This document shows, piece by piece, positions 55,126-64,000 of a stretch of DNA of 64,000 nucleotides (position 1 is its first letter; each line of letters starts with the position of its first letter). The stretch spans positions 4,905,509-4,969,508 of the forward strand of contig JASKMD010000021.1 in NCBI GenBank assembly GCA_030144725.1, in the 5' to 3' direction. Under the pieces are notes generated by a model. It made no database searches, was not told the origin of the DNA, and saw only the letters and a list, made by a program, of their open reading frames with translations. A program made the position numbers and the translations under genes. Source of the stretch: Haematococcus lacustris. Taxonomy: Eukaryota; Chlorophyta; Chlorophyceae; Chlamydomonadales; Haematococcaceae.

Positions 55126-55640
55126 AGTGTGCTGGACCGTGGGTATTGCACACAGCCTGCAGCGTGATCGGGCCTGTGCGGGGCCTTGTGTGGTGCCCGG
55201 TCGTGGCCCTACGCGTCCTGCCACATCCCCCATGCGGCCAGGCAGCAACATAGGAAAAAGCCTCAGAGCCTTGGCCCAGCGCTTCCCCGCCAGCCAAGTG
55301 CAGCAAGCGCACGAAGGCTGAGCAGGCAGCTAAGCCCACCCGGCCCACCAGGGGCACAGGCTAAGACAAGGGCAAGGCTGCCCAATCCAAACCAACACCA
55401 CAGCCAGGCAGGTGGGTAGACAGGAACTGCAGCGCAACATTAATATACATGCAGCGCACTGGGGACAGCAAGAGGCGCGCGCATGAGCTGTGCTGGTGGC
55501 CAGACCAGCTGAAGCTACCCAACATGGGCAGGGACTACCCAGGCCTAGGCTACTAGAGGCCGAGAGACCAAGCATCCAGTGCCTAGCAGCAGCAAGAGGG
55601 GCCTGCTGCGGCACCGCAGAGTGTGCCATGTTCAGGTTGT
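55126..55640 (+). pseudogene. Degenerate TnpB/Fanzor-like transposon protein, C-terminal half
   Basis: Successive frames give VRGLVWCPVVAL, a Pro/Ser-rich linker, KCSKRTKAEQAAKPTRPTRG (basic, nuclear-signal-like), KGKAAQSKPTPQPGRWVDRN, CSATL, QRTGDSKRRAHELCWWPDQL and GRDYPGLGY followed by TAG. The RWVDRNCSATL block aligns with the RuvC-III motif D-R-D-x-N-A-A of TnpB/Fanzor nucleases, but the catalytic Asp and the following Asn are changed to Asn and Ser. Stop codons interrupt the linker. The same C-terminal block occurs at 5125-5229. The N-terminal half is absent. Family assignment rests on motif resemblance; the copy is clearly inactive. Confidence 0.5.
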
Positions 55641-55740
55641 GTGGCAGCTTACATTAGTACATGTATCATGCAACATTGGCTAACCGCCCCCCCGGGGGTC
55701 AGGCAGTAGCTCAAGGGGTGGCTCTCGCAGCCTCAGGGTC

Positions 55741-55872
55741 AGGCGTTCCCAACATGGGGTTGGTAATCGTCATGCAACTGCCACCCGTCTACTTCATCAT
55801 TTGATGTAACGTTTGCTGCGTCTGCTGCGTCTGCTGCGTCTGCTGCGCACTCGACATTTGAGTACATCAGAG
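55741..55872 (+). repeat. Dispersed repeat family, copy D
   Basis: GTTCCCAACATGGGGTTGGT and CATCATTTGATGTAACGTTT blocks as in copies C and E, then four CTGCTGCGT units, then a 28-bp sequence (GCGCACTCGACATTTGAGTA plus CATCAGAG, 55845-55872) identical to 57019-57046. Confidence 0.75.
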
Positions 55873-56026
55873 GAGCGGGCGGTACGGCTCGGCGGAAACC
55901 CGGCAGAACGCGCTGCGTTGCGTGAGCGGCTGATGGCACGGCGCGCAACATGCCCATTGTTCAATACGCAACGCTGGGTGCGAGATTTTGGGACCGCACT
56001 CTGCCCAGGGCTGTGACTATACGGGG

Positions 56027-56717
56027 TAAGTTACTGATATCCGGCTGGTAACCCGTAAGTAAGTATGTCCGTAAGCGATACGGGGTAAGTCCGGAACCAA
56101 CCGCTTCCCGTATGTGTGAAGCCCCCTGTGACCTTCAGGCCCCACAGCAACATCAGTGTGTCGCGACGAGCGCACATCCATTGCGATGGAGTTAGGGTCA
56201 CCACGCGCCACTCAGCGTCTGTAGATGCGCCAGTCATCCATGGCCACTGCAGAGGATGTGCGGCAGATCCCCGGCGTCTCCGGGCCGCTCAGAAAGCGCA
56301 GCCGGACCGACCAGCCCAACATTATCACATGGTCTGCGGTCTGGTCACAGGCACTTCGGCGCAAATGGCGACATGGTCTGGTATCACAGGCACTTCGGCG
56401 CAAATGGCGAAGGCTGCGATAGCGACAGGCGCAAGTGCAACTTCCGCACGGTGGTAGGGCGTAACGTGCTAAGTACTAAACACTCGGAAGCAGATAGGCT
56501 CGATGAGTAAACAAAGTTTGGAGGAAACAGGTGAAGCAGGGTTGGAGGAAGCAGGGAAGGCGGAAGGGGAGAAGCGAAAAAGATGGCCCGCATGTTTGCA
56601 TGGACCCCCTTACGGCGGAACTTACAGATCGGTTAGGCGGAACTTACGCGTGTGCTTACTGAGCTACGGTAAGTAATGTAAGCGTATCCGTAACCCGTAA
56701 CCCCGTATCGCACAGGC
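56027..56717 (+). mobile_element. Small element with TACGGGGT(A/T)A-type inverted ends
   Basis: The left end ATACGGGGTAAGTTACTGAT and right end CGTAACCCGTAACCCCGTAT are partly complementary, and both ends are dense in CCGTAAG/CTTACGG words. The right 200 bases match 9128-9345 in reverse complement. It contains a 40-bp internal duplication (TCACAGGCACTTCGGCGCAA at about 56345 and 56385). No transposase is recognised, so it is probably a non-autonomous (MITE-like) copy. Target duplication not established. Confidence 0.5.
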
Positions 56718-57018
56718 CTGACTCTGCCACATGTGGGCATGCCACTGCGCTGGAAAGCCGCCTCACTCTTTCCGCGTGGCAGAGTTAATCCCAGACAATT
56801 CATGACGCGCTACCACGGCTTGGTGAGGAGCGCGAGGTGCCTGTCAGGCCCTCTCGGGGTGTTACCAGCCTCTGCTCGTCAGGATTGTGACAGCCAATAG
56901 AGCATGCGAGCAGCATGCCAAAGCATGCCAGCACAAGTTTCTCGTACTCTTTGATGGACGCTACCACACACAACATGCCTGACATCAAGCCAAGCTGCAA
57001 GGTTAAGAGAAGCTTATG

Positions 57019-57046
57019 GCGCACTCGACATTTGAGTACATCAGAG
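57019..57046 (+). repeat. 28-bp repeat shared with 55845-55872
   Basis: Identical GCGCACTCGACATTTGAGTA plus CATCAGAG, about 130 bases before repeat copy E. Confidence 0.8.
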
Positions 57047-57170
57047 CATGGTATAATTCATCTTTTCAAATCCTTTGCAGAGGGCCGTGCATCTGTTTGT
57101 GAAGCTTTCGTTGCCAGGTGTAGGGGGCAGCATGTGTCAGCTGCTGGTCTAAAAGTTGTAGCGGGTTGGT

Positions 57171-57560
57171 CAGGCGTTCCCAACATGGGGTTGGTAATCT
57201 TCATGCAACTGTAGCCCACCTACTCCATCATTTGATGTAACGTTTGCTGCGTCTGCTGCAATGCGATAATGCGTTTTATGTAAGACTGGAATTGCCATCA
57301 GAGTCGTTCGATGCGGGCAGCCACATGTGACCCCGGATGTGTCCCAACCACAGACCGTGGCTAGCTACACTGGTAAGCTACGTCCTTGGCTATCCGTTAG
57401 CGATGCACGACATGTCGGTGGCGCACACCACCGAAGTCCGGCAAACATGGCTGCGCGAGCTTCCTGATGGTGCAGGCCGCTTGGCGAGGATGTGAGGATT
57501 CCCTTAAGTGTTTACGGCAGCGCTACATCGCTATAATGGTGGGCGCCTGGCTTGCAAATC
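57171..57560 (+). repeat. Dispersed element, copy E
   Basis: About 390 bases matching 29693-30092 in reverse complement, from GGCGTTCCCAACATGGGGTT to AGCGCTACATCGCTATAATG. Confidence 0.8.
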
Positions 57561-57793
57561 CACCCCCCCTCCAACATCTTTGCTGCTTTTTGCCACCGCC
57601 GCTGAGCTCCAGCCAAACTCCCTACACTCTTGTCCAAGATGACTCTTACGTGCATTACCAGAACAAAGAAACAAAGATATTGGATTGACGCACGATGATT
57701 GGGACCACTCCAAAGGCACATCAATCGTTGGCTGCAGGTGTATGATGAGTAGTTACCCCCTTCCACCACCCCCTTCCAGTCCACCTAGCCCTA
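57561..57793. other. Spacer between element copy E and the TIR transposon
   Basis: No gene is supported. A plus frame (57467-57688) crosses it without recognisable motifs. Confidence 0.25.
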
Positions 57794-57943
57794 GGTCACC
57801 CCGGCCATTGGCCATGCCAATCCGTGCCAGGCCTGCGCATCGCACCACGCCCTAGTGGAGGATAGCGAAGGCTATCGCGGTAACTCGCGCGCGCTGAAAC
57901 TCGCGTTTTAGGCTGAAGCCTTGTCCCAGTACACCGCCCGCCA
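57794..57943 (+). repeat. Left terminal inverted repeat
   Basis: 150 bases, outer end GGTCACCCC, inner end ACCGCCCGCCA. It contains the palindromic words GCTATCGCGGTAACTCGCGC and CGCGCGC. Confidence 0.95.
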
Positions 57944-57959
57944 TTCCCGCGGACTGTGA

Positions 57960-59670
57960 ACATGGTCGCTTGCTGCAGCCTGGGGCTCAACGGGGTGCCA
58001 CCGTACGTGGGTCGCAGGTCGAAGCGCAAGATTCCCTGGGTTGGGTCGGGACCCCTCATGGCCCGGGCCCTTCCTGACACCTGGCGCGAGACCTGCCTAA
58101 CCTTCCCTCCAAGCAAGCTGAGCATATCACTAAGGTGTCAGCAGCACCGTGCGTGGACTTTAATTCGCTACCGTGCACTCTGCTGAAACCTTGACCCCAT
58201 CATTTCGGGGCTTCTGTCAAGACCATAAACTTTTTGGCCTTTGGTCCTTTCCACGTGCTTCCACCTTTCACTGATAGCTAGGCGGGTCTATATTCCGGGA
58301 TGAACCCCAGGCAAGCTCCATCACCTTGTGTGGTACATACAATGACAAAATGTGGCAGAGGGTGGATTTGGCATGGGGCAATCTCATCATAGGAGGCGAT
58401 TGGCGGCACCCTGTGTTCATCCCCGACGGGTTGGACCCTGTGCCGCCGTTAGGCGCCCTCATTGCTACCTTTCTCGCACTGTGCGCGAAATTGATACCGA
58501 AATATGCGATGAGCCCTCCTGGACCCCGACGCCGCGCCCTCCTGGAACGCCATAAAGCGATACGTGCCAAGCTGGTAAGTGGTGGCAATGGCAGTGGCGG
58601 ACACCTCCATTGTGGCGGAATCCACCATTGTGGCGGGAACCCATACCTTAACATCCTCCTCCTCCATCCTACACCCTGCAGAGCCCTACCGAGCTGCCAG
58701 CCCTTGAAACAGCCCTTGCAACACCACAACAGTCAAGCAGGGGTGCCAGCACATGGGGCCATAAGCGCCCACGCACCTGCCTTGGCCGGGGCGCCCAGCA
58801 GCAGCTGAGCATGGACCAGCAGCAGCTGCAGGGTGCCCAGCACCAGCTGGCTCAGGACCAGCAGCAGCTGCAGGATGCCCAACGCCAGCTGAGCCTGTAT
58901 CAGCAGGAGCTGCAGGGTGCCCAGCACCAGCTGGCTCAGGACCAGCAGCAGCTGCAGGATGCCCAACGCCAGGTGGCTCTGGACCAGCAGCAGCTGCAGG
59001 GTGCCCAGCACCAGCTGGCTCAGGACCAGCAGCAGCTGCAGGATGCCCAACGCCAGCTGAGCCTGAATCAACAGGAGCTGCAGGGTGCCCAGCACCAGCT
59101 GGCTCAGGACCAGCAGCAGCTGCAGGATGCCCAACGCCAGCTGAGCCTGTATCAGCAGGAGCTGCAGGGTGCCCAGCACCAGCTGGCTCAGGACTGGGTG
59201 CTGAGCTTGACCCTGATGCCCACAGGCTGCTTCGCACCATCACTGGGTCACGGGCCATGCATGCAATGTTCTTCCCTGCAGATGGGGTTGCGCCCATGTG
59301 GTCTGAGACTGCATGTGCGTGTGTGAGGCACATGGGCAGCAAGCCACAGCAGTGCATGTGTCATGGAGCATCTACCCTGAGCAGCATACCCATGTTTGGA
59401 CGTGTGACACTGGCAAGTGACAAGAAGGAAGATGCTGAGTGCTTGAGGCTGCTGCATGCACGGGCACCACACATTGCAAGCGCCCACATGACCTTGAATG
59501 TGCATCTGTTGAAGGAGTATGCACGGGAGTGCTTGGGCTGGAAGGGCAAGAGGTTGACGCAGAAGAAGCCATTGCTTAGGGCTGACATCCTAGAACATCT
59601 GAGGTGGGAACAAGAGATGGAGGAGGATCAGTTGGCTGAAGTGGGGGTTGACGAGGCAGATGAAATGTAA
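57960..59670 (+). CDS. Transposon-borne gene, coiled-coil Gln-rich protein, function unknown
   Basis: Proposed exons: 57960-58133 (MVACCSLGLNGVPPYVGRRS ... FPPSKLSISLR, donor AG|GTGTCA); about 58308-58571 after CCCCAG (TLCGTYNDKMWQRVDLAWGN, PGPRRRALLERHKAIRAKL, donor CTG|GTAAGT); and from about 58681 after CCTGCAG (SPTELPALETALATPQQSSR ...). The third exon enters a 42-bp tandem repeat coding 14-residue (two-heptad) DQQQLQGAQHQLAQ units. After the repeat (59190) the best frame is displaced by one base and reads ELDPDAHRLLRTITGSRAMH, then KKEDAECLRLLHARAPHIAS, LKEYARECLGWKGKRL and a TAA at 59668-59670. The C-terminal part is charged and possibly SAP-like. No transposase signature is seen. It could be the element's own unusual recombinase, an accessory DNA-binding protein or captured cargo. 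Confidence 0.5.
58811..59190 (+). repeat. 42-bp tandem repeat coding two-heptad coiled-coil units
   Basis: About nine units alternating CAGCAGCTGCAGGGTGCCCA and CAGCTGCAGGATGCCCAACG types. The unit is an exact multiple of three, so the coded heptads stay in frame. Confidence 0.92.
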
Positions 59671-59993
59671 GGCCAGGCACTTTCGATTGAAACCAGCAGC
59701 ACCAACTGAGCCAGAATAGCACGAACTGAGCCGATAAAGCCGATTAAGCCAATGGCCAAGAAATTGACAGTGCCATGCGCCCAACTTGCACAGTTTCAGC
59801 TGGCGTGGCGTGACTCAGTCTCGTGGTGTAATGACATGGCTCGGTAGCATGGCGCACTGCGATGGCCTACTCCGCAGTACTGCGAGGCTGCCTCCATGGT
59901 GCGAACTTTGCTACGGACGCCACGGAGCGCCTCGCCACCCTGCTCTTGTAGGTGGGTCGCTGCTTGTTTGCGCTATCTCAAGTTTCGACCTGG

Positions 59994-60143
59994 TGGCGGG
60001 CGGTGTACTGGGACAAGGCTTCAGCCTAAAACGCGAGTTTCAGCGCGCGCGAGTTACCGCGATAGCCTTCGCTATCCTCCACTAGGGCGTGGTGCGATGC
60101 GCAGGCCTGGCACGGATTGGCATGGCCAATGGCCGGGGTGACC
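59994..60143 (-). repeat. Right terminal inverted repeat
   Basis: Exact reverse complement of 57794-57943; immediately followed by CCTA. Confidence 0.95.
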
Positions 60144-60231
60144 CCTACTCCTTGCCCATGCCCGCCCATCCCAGCTCTCCAGCCCTCCCCTCCTCCCACC
60201 CACTCCCACTCTCTCCCACCCCCTGCAAGCC

Positions 60232-60408
60232 ATGGGCAAGAGACCGAGCACAGCTCTCCGTGCCCATCTGAAGGCGTTGAATAGCTCTCCCCAGGCAGGC
60301 CACCGCCACTGCCCTAGTGGTATGAAGGCTGCGGTGGGCAGGGCACATGCTAAGGTGCAGCGGCTGCGGGATGTCGAGCAGTCCCTAGTGTCAGGGACTC
60401 TAATGTGA
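60232..60408 (+). pseudogene. Coiled-coil repeat-family protein, copy 3 (fragment)
   Basis: ATG at 60232 opens GKRPSTALRAHLKALNSSPQ, then AGHRHCPSGMKAAVGRAHAK and VQRLRDVEQ, and a TGA at 60406. The AG.(H/K)CP..(I/M)KA signature and RLRDVEQ match copy 2 closely. The sequence then hits a short GTCAGGGACTCTAATGTG duplication (60388-60435). The C/T-rich tract before the ATG resembles that of the other copies. It begins 88 bases after the TIR transposon's right end, so the transposon may have inserted into or beside this older element. Confidence 0.5.
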
Positions 60409-60409
60409 A

Positions 60410-61110
60410 CGCCTGAGTCAGGGACTCTAATGTGGACGGAGTGGGATCTAAGGCTGTTCGCGCAGTTGCTGTAGGCAGCCGTTAAAAGGCACATAGATGT
60501 GCATGTGGCGGTACAGTGGGCTGTCAGGACCCACCCTGGTTCATTCCCCAGCAGCTGCTGCAGCAGCTCCACACGCTTCTTCCACAATGGCTGCTGTACG
60601 TTGCTATCGGCTGGCAGGCCTTTGCCGCCAGGGACTAGGTCACTCTAACTCAGTCTCTAGCTGCACACCGTCCGCTTGACGTCACTCCGCGCCGACTTGC
60701 TGAGCCCTCCCCCCTTCCGCACACCCCTGGCTCTGACCATCTGGGTCATTGTACTGCCACAGGAGGTCAATGACTACCTTGATGACATGACAGTGCATCG
60801 CAGTCCCCTAGCAAGCCCTCCTGGTGCACCACATCCCTCACCCGGTCCAGCTGCTGCAACCCCTCCACGGCTGCTGCGTCCTCAGGCTGTGTATCAAAGC
60901 GCTTGGCATCACACATTTGCGGGCATGGGAGCCTTCCATTTCCCCTGCCAGGTCCTGGAGATTTAGGGACATGTTGGGATCCAAGGTGCCAAGGTACACC
61001 TCAGGATCAGCTGGCGGGGCTGGGACTGGGCGGGCCGCTGCCCCAGGGGGTAGGTCAGTGACAACTAGGTAAGGGGGTGGTAGGCTGGCTGCAACCCAGG
61101 GGGAGGGGTG
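60410..61110 (+). other. Degraded element sequence downstream of copy 3
   Basis: Possible exon after CCACAG at 60762 reads EVNDYLDDMTVHRSPLASPP. No family is recognised. It may be the decayed remainder of copy 3. Confidence 0.25.
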
Positions 61111-62040
61111 GGGTTAGGGCCTGGGGGCCAGGGGGCAGCTGACAACCCTGGGCTGGCCTGGCAGCACCCCGAAGCCACACCTTCCCCACCACACTGTCCT
61201 TCGACTCTTCCGTGTCACATAGCAGGCCCCTAAACCCACACTCTCAGTGTCGCCTGTACTCAGCCTGGCCCTGCTCCGCTCCGCCTGCAGCTGGTCCAGC
61301 AGGGTTCGTGCTAGCTGCCATGCTGCCAGGTGCCCAGCCTTGGCCTCTGTTGCTGCAGGAACATGCAGACCACAGTGCTTGTGAGCGGTGAGGTGACGCA
61401 AGGAGGCGTAGCTTACTGGGCTCGGTGTTACCTACGCGGAGGCTGGCCGAGTTGCCAGGTCCATACACGATGTGCTCGCTCTTCTTGCATACCGTCACGA
61501 CAGCTGAGTGGGCTGGCGCGCTGTTGCGCAAGAGTTTAGGGTTTCAACGAGGTTCGTACATGTCATGAACACCATGGTCCCGTGCTATGTTAAACACGTG
61601 ACGCATTGCACTCAGCATGCTCCGTCATTGACCCTCAGCAGCTGAAGCAGGCAACATCTACCTAACTACTTGTGCAGAAGGGCATGGCATGGTCAGCTCT
61701 GTCAACATACCGTCTGCCCGGAAGCAGACCTCACACCGCCCTGCACTCCCAAACCAGCTGACGAGGACCCACACAGCTGACCAGGAGCCCTGATACCACA
61801 GGAGCACACTAGCGATGCAATGCTCTGCACACACACAATGCTACTCTGGTGCATGCTGCCATGCGAGGACCCCAGCCATGCACGTGCCTATCTCGTGACA
61901 ACACTCATGCATGCAGAGAATGGGATGTGGCGCAGCACTAGACTGGCCCAACCATTAGACAACTCCCTGCACAACAACTCACACCCCTCACCCTTACCAC
62001 ACACTCACATCCTACATATCTCACACTTCTATCACACACA
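61110..62040. other. Intergenic stretch, no supported gene
   Basis: A minus frame (61531-61244: EHIVYGPGNSASLRVGNTEP) is open but unsupported by motifs. The right part should include the 3' untranslated region of the J-domain gene. Confidence 0.25.
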
Positions 62041-62213
62041 TGGTACATGTGCCTGGCATCCTGCAGCCCATGCGCCATGTTGAGAAGAGTCTAGTTGCTG
62101 ATACTCTGGGGCACGTGCCCAGAATGGTGTGCCTGGCCAGCAATCACCCTCCTGCATTGCAGCCACCAGTGCCACTGCCCTGTTTATTCCCTGTGCCTGG
62201 CCATGCCTCGCAC

Positions 62214-62691
62214 TCAGCTTTGCTTCTCCGCCTCTGCCAGTGCCTCGTTGATGAGCTTGGTCACCTCTGTCGCAAACTCTGTCAGCACCGGGTTCTTGTC
62301 TGCGGCCAGCGGGTGAGGCGCAGCACATGGCCAAGCATACAGAGCAGGCACGGGCCTATGTCCATTCCGCCCAGCCTCTGGCAGCAGTTGTGCTCGGTGC
62401 CGTGCCGGACATCTGCTGGTTAAGGTGCCGCTGCCACACATTCCACCTTGCCTCTGACTAATGTGAGCCCCTGTGCTGCCGCCACCTCAGTGCATGTCAT
62501 TTGTGGATATGCTTGCGCTCATGATGAAGACAGCAACAGGTGTGGGGCTACTCAAAGGCCTGCTGTCAGCCCAGGGGTCAGTGTGCTGTGACCGCTCCCG
62601 TACTTGATCTTGTGCGTTGCAGTGACATTCACACTCTTGTGGTATGCAATATGCATGCCATGCGCATGCCTCATGAATGCCATGCGCTGCT

Positions 62692-62735
<44 letters not shown>

Positions 62736-64000
62736 GTAGGGTGCTGAACATGGCACACCCTGGCAGCAAGCAGCTGCTGGGGAACATAGCCTCTGGGCCC
62801 ATGACCCACAGCCGCCGGGGACCTGGTGGGGGTCGTGAGCGAGAGCAGCCGCCGGAAATCAGCATCCTCCTGGACACACCTGGGTGCCAGCGGAGCTGAA
62901 GCTGCCGCAGCTTCTTGCGCTTCTCATCCTCGTCACAGCTGTATGCCTCCTGGACAGCCGCTGTGATCTGCTTGCGTATGTTGTTCAGGCACAGCACCCC
63001 TGCAGCAGCAGCAGCAGCAGCAGCAGCGGCAGCAGCCATGCAGGTGCATAGCGCGGCATCATGCATGTACAATATGTATGCTACTGTTATGATCATTACA
63101 AGGTATATGCCATGTCATGATGGTGGTGGTGGTGATGGTGGTGACGGTGATGATGATGACGGCTTCATCGGTTGTAGCCACCTCAGGTAGGGGCCTGCTC
63201 CCTGACAGCTGCATACGGCATGTCTAGCAGCCAGCAGGCATGCCCACCTGCCCCATCACCCCCTTTGCTTGGCTGTGATGCCGACTGGGCTGCCTGCCGT
63301 GAGTTCTGCAACTCCAGCTCCAGCACCTTCTTCCGCAAATACCTGCAGGCAGACACCTGCAGTGGCATGGTGCACATGTTGGGTGCGGCTGGACACCCAG
63401 ACCACGCTAGATCCACCCGGTGCCTCCTGTTGCCCTGCGCACTTGACAGGTTCTCCTGAACCCTACCCTGGGCGTGGACCCTCACAGGGTGTGACTCTTT
63501 GCTGCACTCAGCCCCGCCCCACCAATGCCAAAACCCATCCTTACATGAGCTGGGGCACACCTGTGCGAGGCCGTGCTGTGAGTTGCACTGATCATCGCAC
63601 ACCTCATTGGTGCCCCAGCCCTTGCCCAGGATGCAGAGGAATGGATGTAGGCTGGCTCAAGAGGTGTAGGGGCCCCTGGGCCTACGTCACCTGGCCCACC
63701 TGACGTAGATGGCTGAGTCAGCCAGTGTGGACTGCATGGCCTCCATCTCAGCGTACGCTGAGGCCAGGTCTGCCAACGTGTCCTCCCTGGTTCCAGGAGG
63801 GCAGCACCAGCAGGCCTGCTCAGTTGCAGCTGTGGTGTCAACAGCAAGCAGGGGGCTTGCCTCAGTACCTTTGCAGCACTGCATCTTCCCGCAGAGCACG
63901 GAAGCGCTCTGCCCTGCGTCGCTCCTCGTCCAACTGTTGCTGCAGCTTGGTTTCTGATAGACTGTGCCGTAAACGCTCTGTCTCCATCAGTGCCTCCAGT
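62214..64000 (-). CDS. Coiled-coil protein with C-terminal J-domain-like module (5' end beyond window)
   Basis: Exons in coding order: 64000(edge)-63869 (LEALMETERLRHSLSETKLQ then EERRRAERFRALREDAVLQ), 63786-63700 (REDTLADLASAYAEMEAMQS), 63342-63248 (RYLRKKVLELELQNSRQAAQ), 62999-62880 (LNNIRKQITAAVQEAYSCDE then RKKLRQLQLRWHP) and 62299-62214 (DKNPVLTEFATEVTKLINEA, ending LAEAEKQS and TGA). The HPD tripeptide of J-domains is restored exactly across the last intron (CACCCAG|GTGTGT ... GCAG|AC), giving LRWHPDKNP. This terminal HPDKNP module resembles the DnaJ-like segment at the end of large plant and algal proteins, where it would stimulate Hsp70. The preceding part is heptad-rich coiled coil. 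The 5' portion lies outside, so full architecture and location are unknown. Confidence 0.7.
62692..62736 (+). repeat. (CTG)n/(ATG)n trinucleotide repeat in J-domain gene intron
   Basis: CTG units switch to about eleven GAT/ATG units between the last two exons. Confidence 0.9.
63001..63035 (+). repeat. (CAG)n tract next to a J-domain gene acceptor
   Basis: About eleven AGC units immediately upstream (minus sense) of the exon starting at 62999, replacing the usual pyrimidine tract with CTG repeats. Confidence 0.9.

Larger units (their letters stand above)
57794..60143 (+). mobile_element. DNA transposon, 2,350 bp, perfect 150-bp TIRs, CCTA duplication
   Basis: 57794-57943 and 59994-60143 are exact reverse complements by eye over 150 bases, both beginning GGTCACCCCGGCCATTGGCC at the outer edge. 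The four bases CCTA flank each end (57790-57793 and 60144-60147), a 4-bp target-site duplication. Identical TIRs and an intact duplication suggest recent insertion. The interior holds a spliced gene on the plus strand (57960-59670). Four-bp duplications are known for several cut-and-paste superfamilies (for example Sola, Chapaev and Ginger-like); I cannot assign one, because no DDE/D motif is evident. Confidence 0.9.

Noticed and set aside
58686..59357. Minus-strand ORF of 223 aa with EPAGAGHPAAPADTGSAGVG-type repeats
   Set aside because: It is the antisense of the 42-bp coiled-coil repeat. The plus strand has splice sites and continues into sensible sequence on both sides.
57794..60143. Interpretation as an LTR retrotransposon
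   Set aside because: The 150-bp end repeats are inverted, not direct, and no reverse transcriptase is present.

Overview
The window reads as nuclear DNA of a GC-rich, repeat-laden green alga (Chlorophyta, Chlamydomonadales; Haematococcus is my best guess). The evidence is many short exons with GT(GC)-AG introns, an octotricopeptide-repeat (OPR) type gene, AP2/ERF and plant-type cyclophilin and eIF4G relatives, long C-rich or CAG/CTG microsatellites in introns, and several dispersed transposon families. No database search was possible; names rest on motifs I can read. Positions 15441-15940 are a 500-base assembly gap.

Layout. (1) 1-4.65 kb, minus strand: the 5' part of an eIF4G-like translation initiation factor gene running off the left edge. 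(2) 4.65-12.4 kb: mostly transposon debris. It holds fragments of a TnpB/Fanzor-like protein family, an internally deleted hAT transposase with flanking diverged repeats, a low-complexity proline tract and one possible membrane-protein remnant. (3) 12.4-24.4 kb, plus strand: three genes in tandem. These are an AP2/ERF transcription factor whose DNA-binding domain is split by an intron filled with CCCCCT repeats, an OPR-like organelle RNA-binding protein, and a divergent-loop cyclophilin (peptidyl-prolyl isomerase). (4) 24.4-30.5 kb: tandem and dispersed repeats plus two diverged copies of an unrecognised coiled-coil protein family. (5) 30.6-54.9 kb, minus strand: one 24-kb gene for DNA polymerase theta (POLQ/TEBICHI type). 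It has an unusually long Gln/Pro-rich N-terminal extension, a superfamily-2 helicase, a helix-hairpin-helix region, a disordered middle and a family-A polymerase. (6) 55-60.4 kb: another degenerate TnpB/Fanzor-like copy, dispersed repeats, and a DNA transposon bounded by perfect 150-bp terminal inverted repeats and a CCTA duplication. The transposon carries a spliced gene I do not recognise; a third fragment of the coiled-coil family lies beside it. (7) 62.2-64 kb, minus strand: the 3' part of a coiled-coil protein ending in a J-domain-like module.

The host genes have no obvious operon-like relationship: they cover translation, transcription, organelle RNA metabolism, protein folding and DNA repair. 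The coherent theme is repeat dynamics. Microsatellites and minisatellites sit in nearly every intron, one minisatellite has multiplied an exon end together with its splice donor inside POLQ, and at least four transposon families have inserted in the intergenic stretches.
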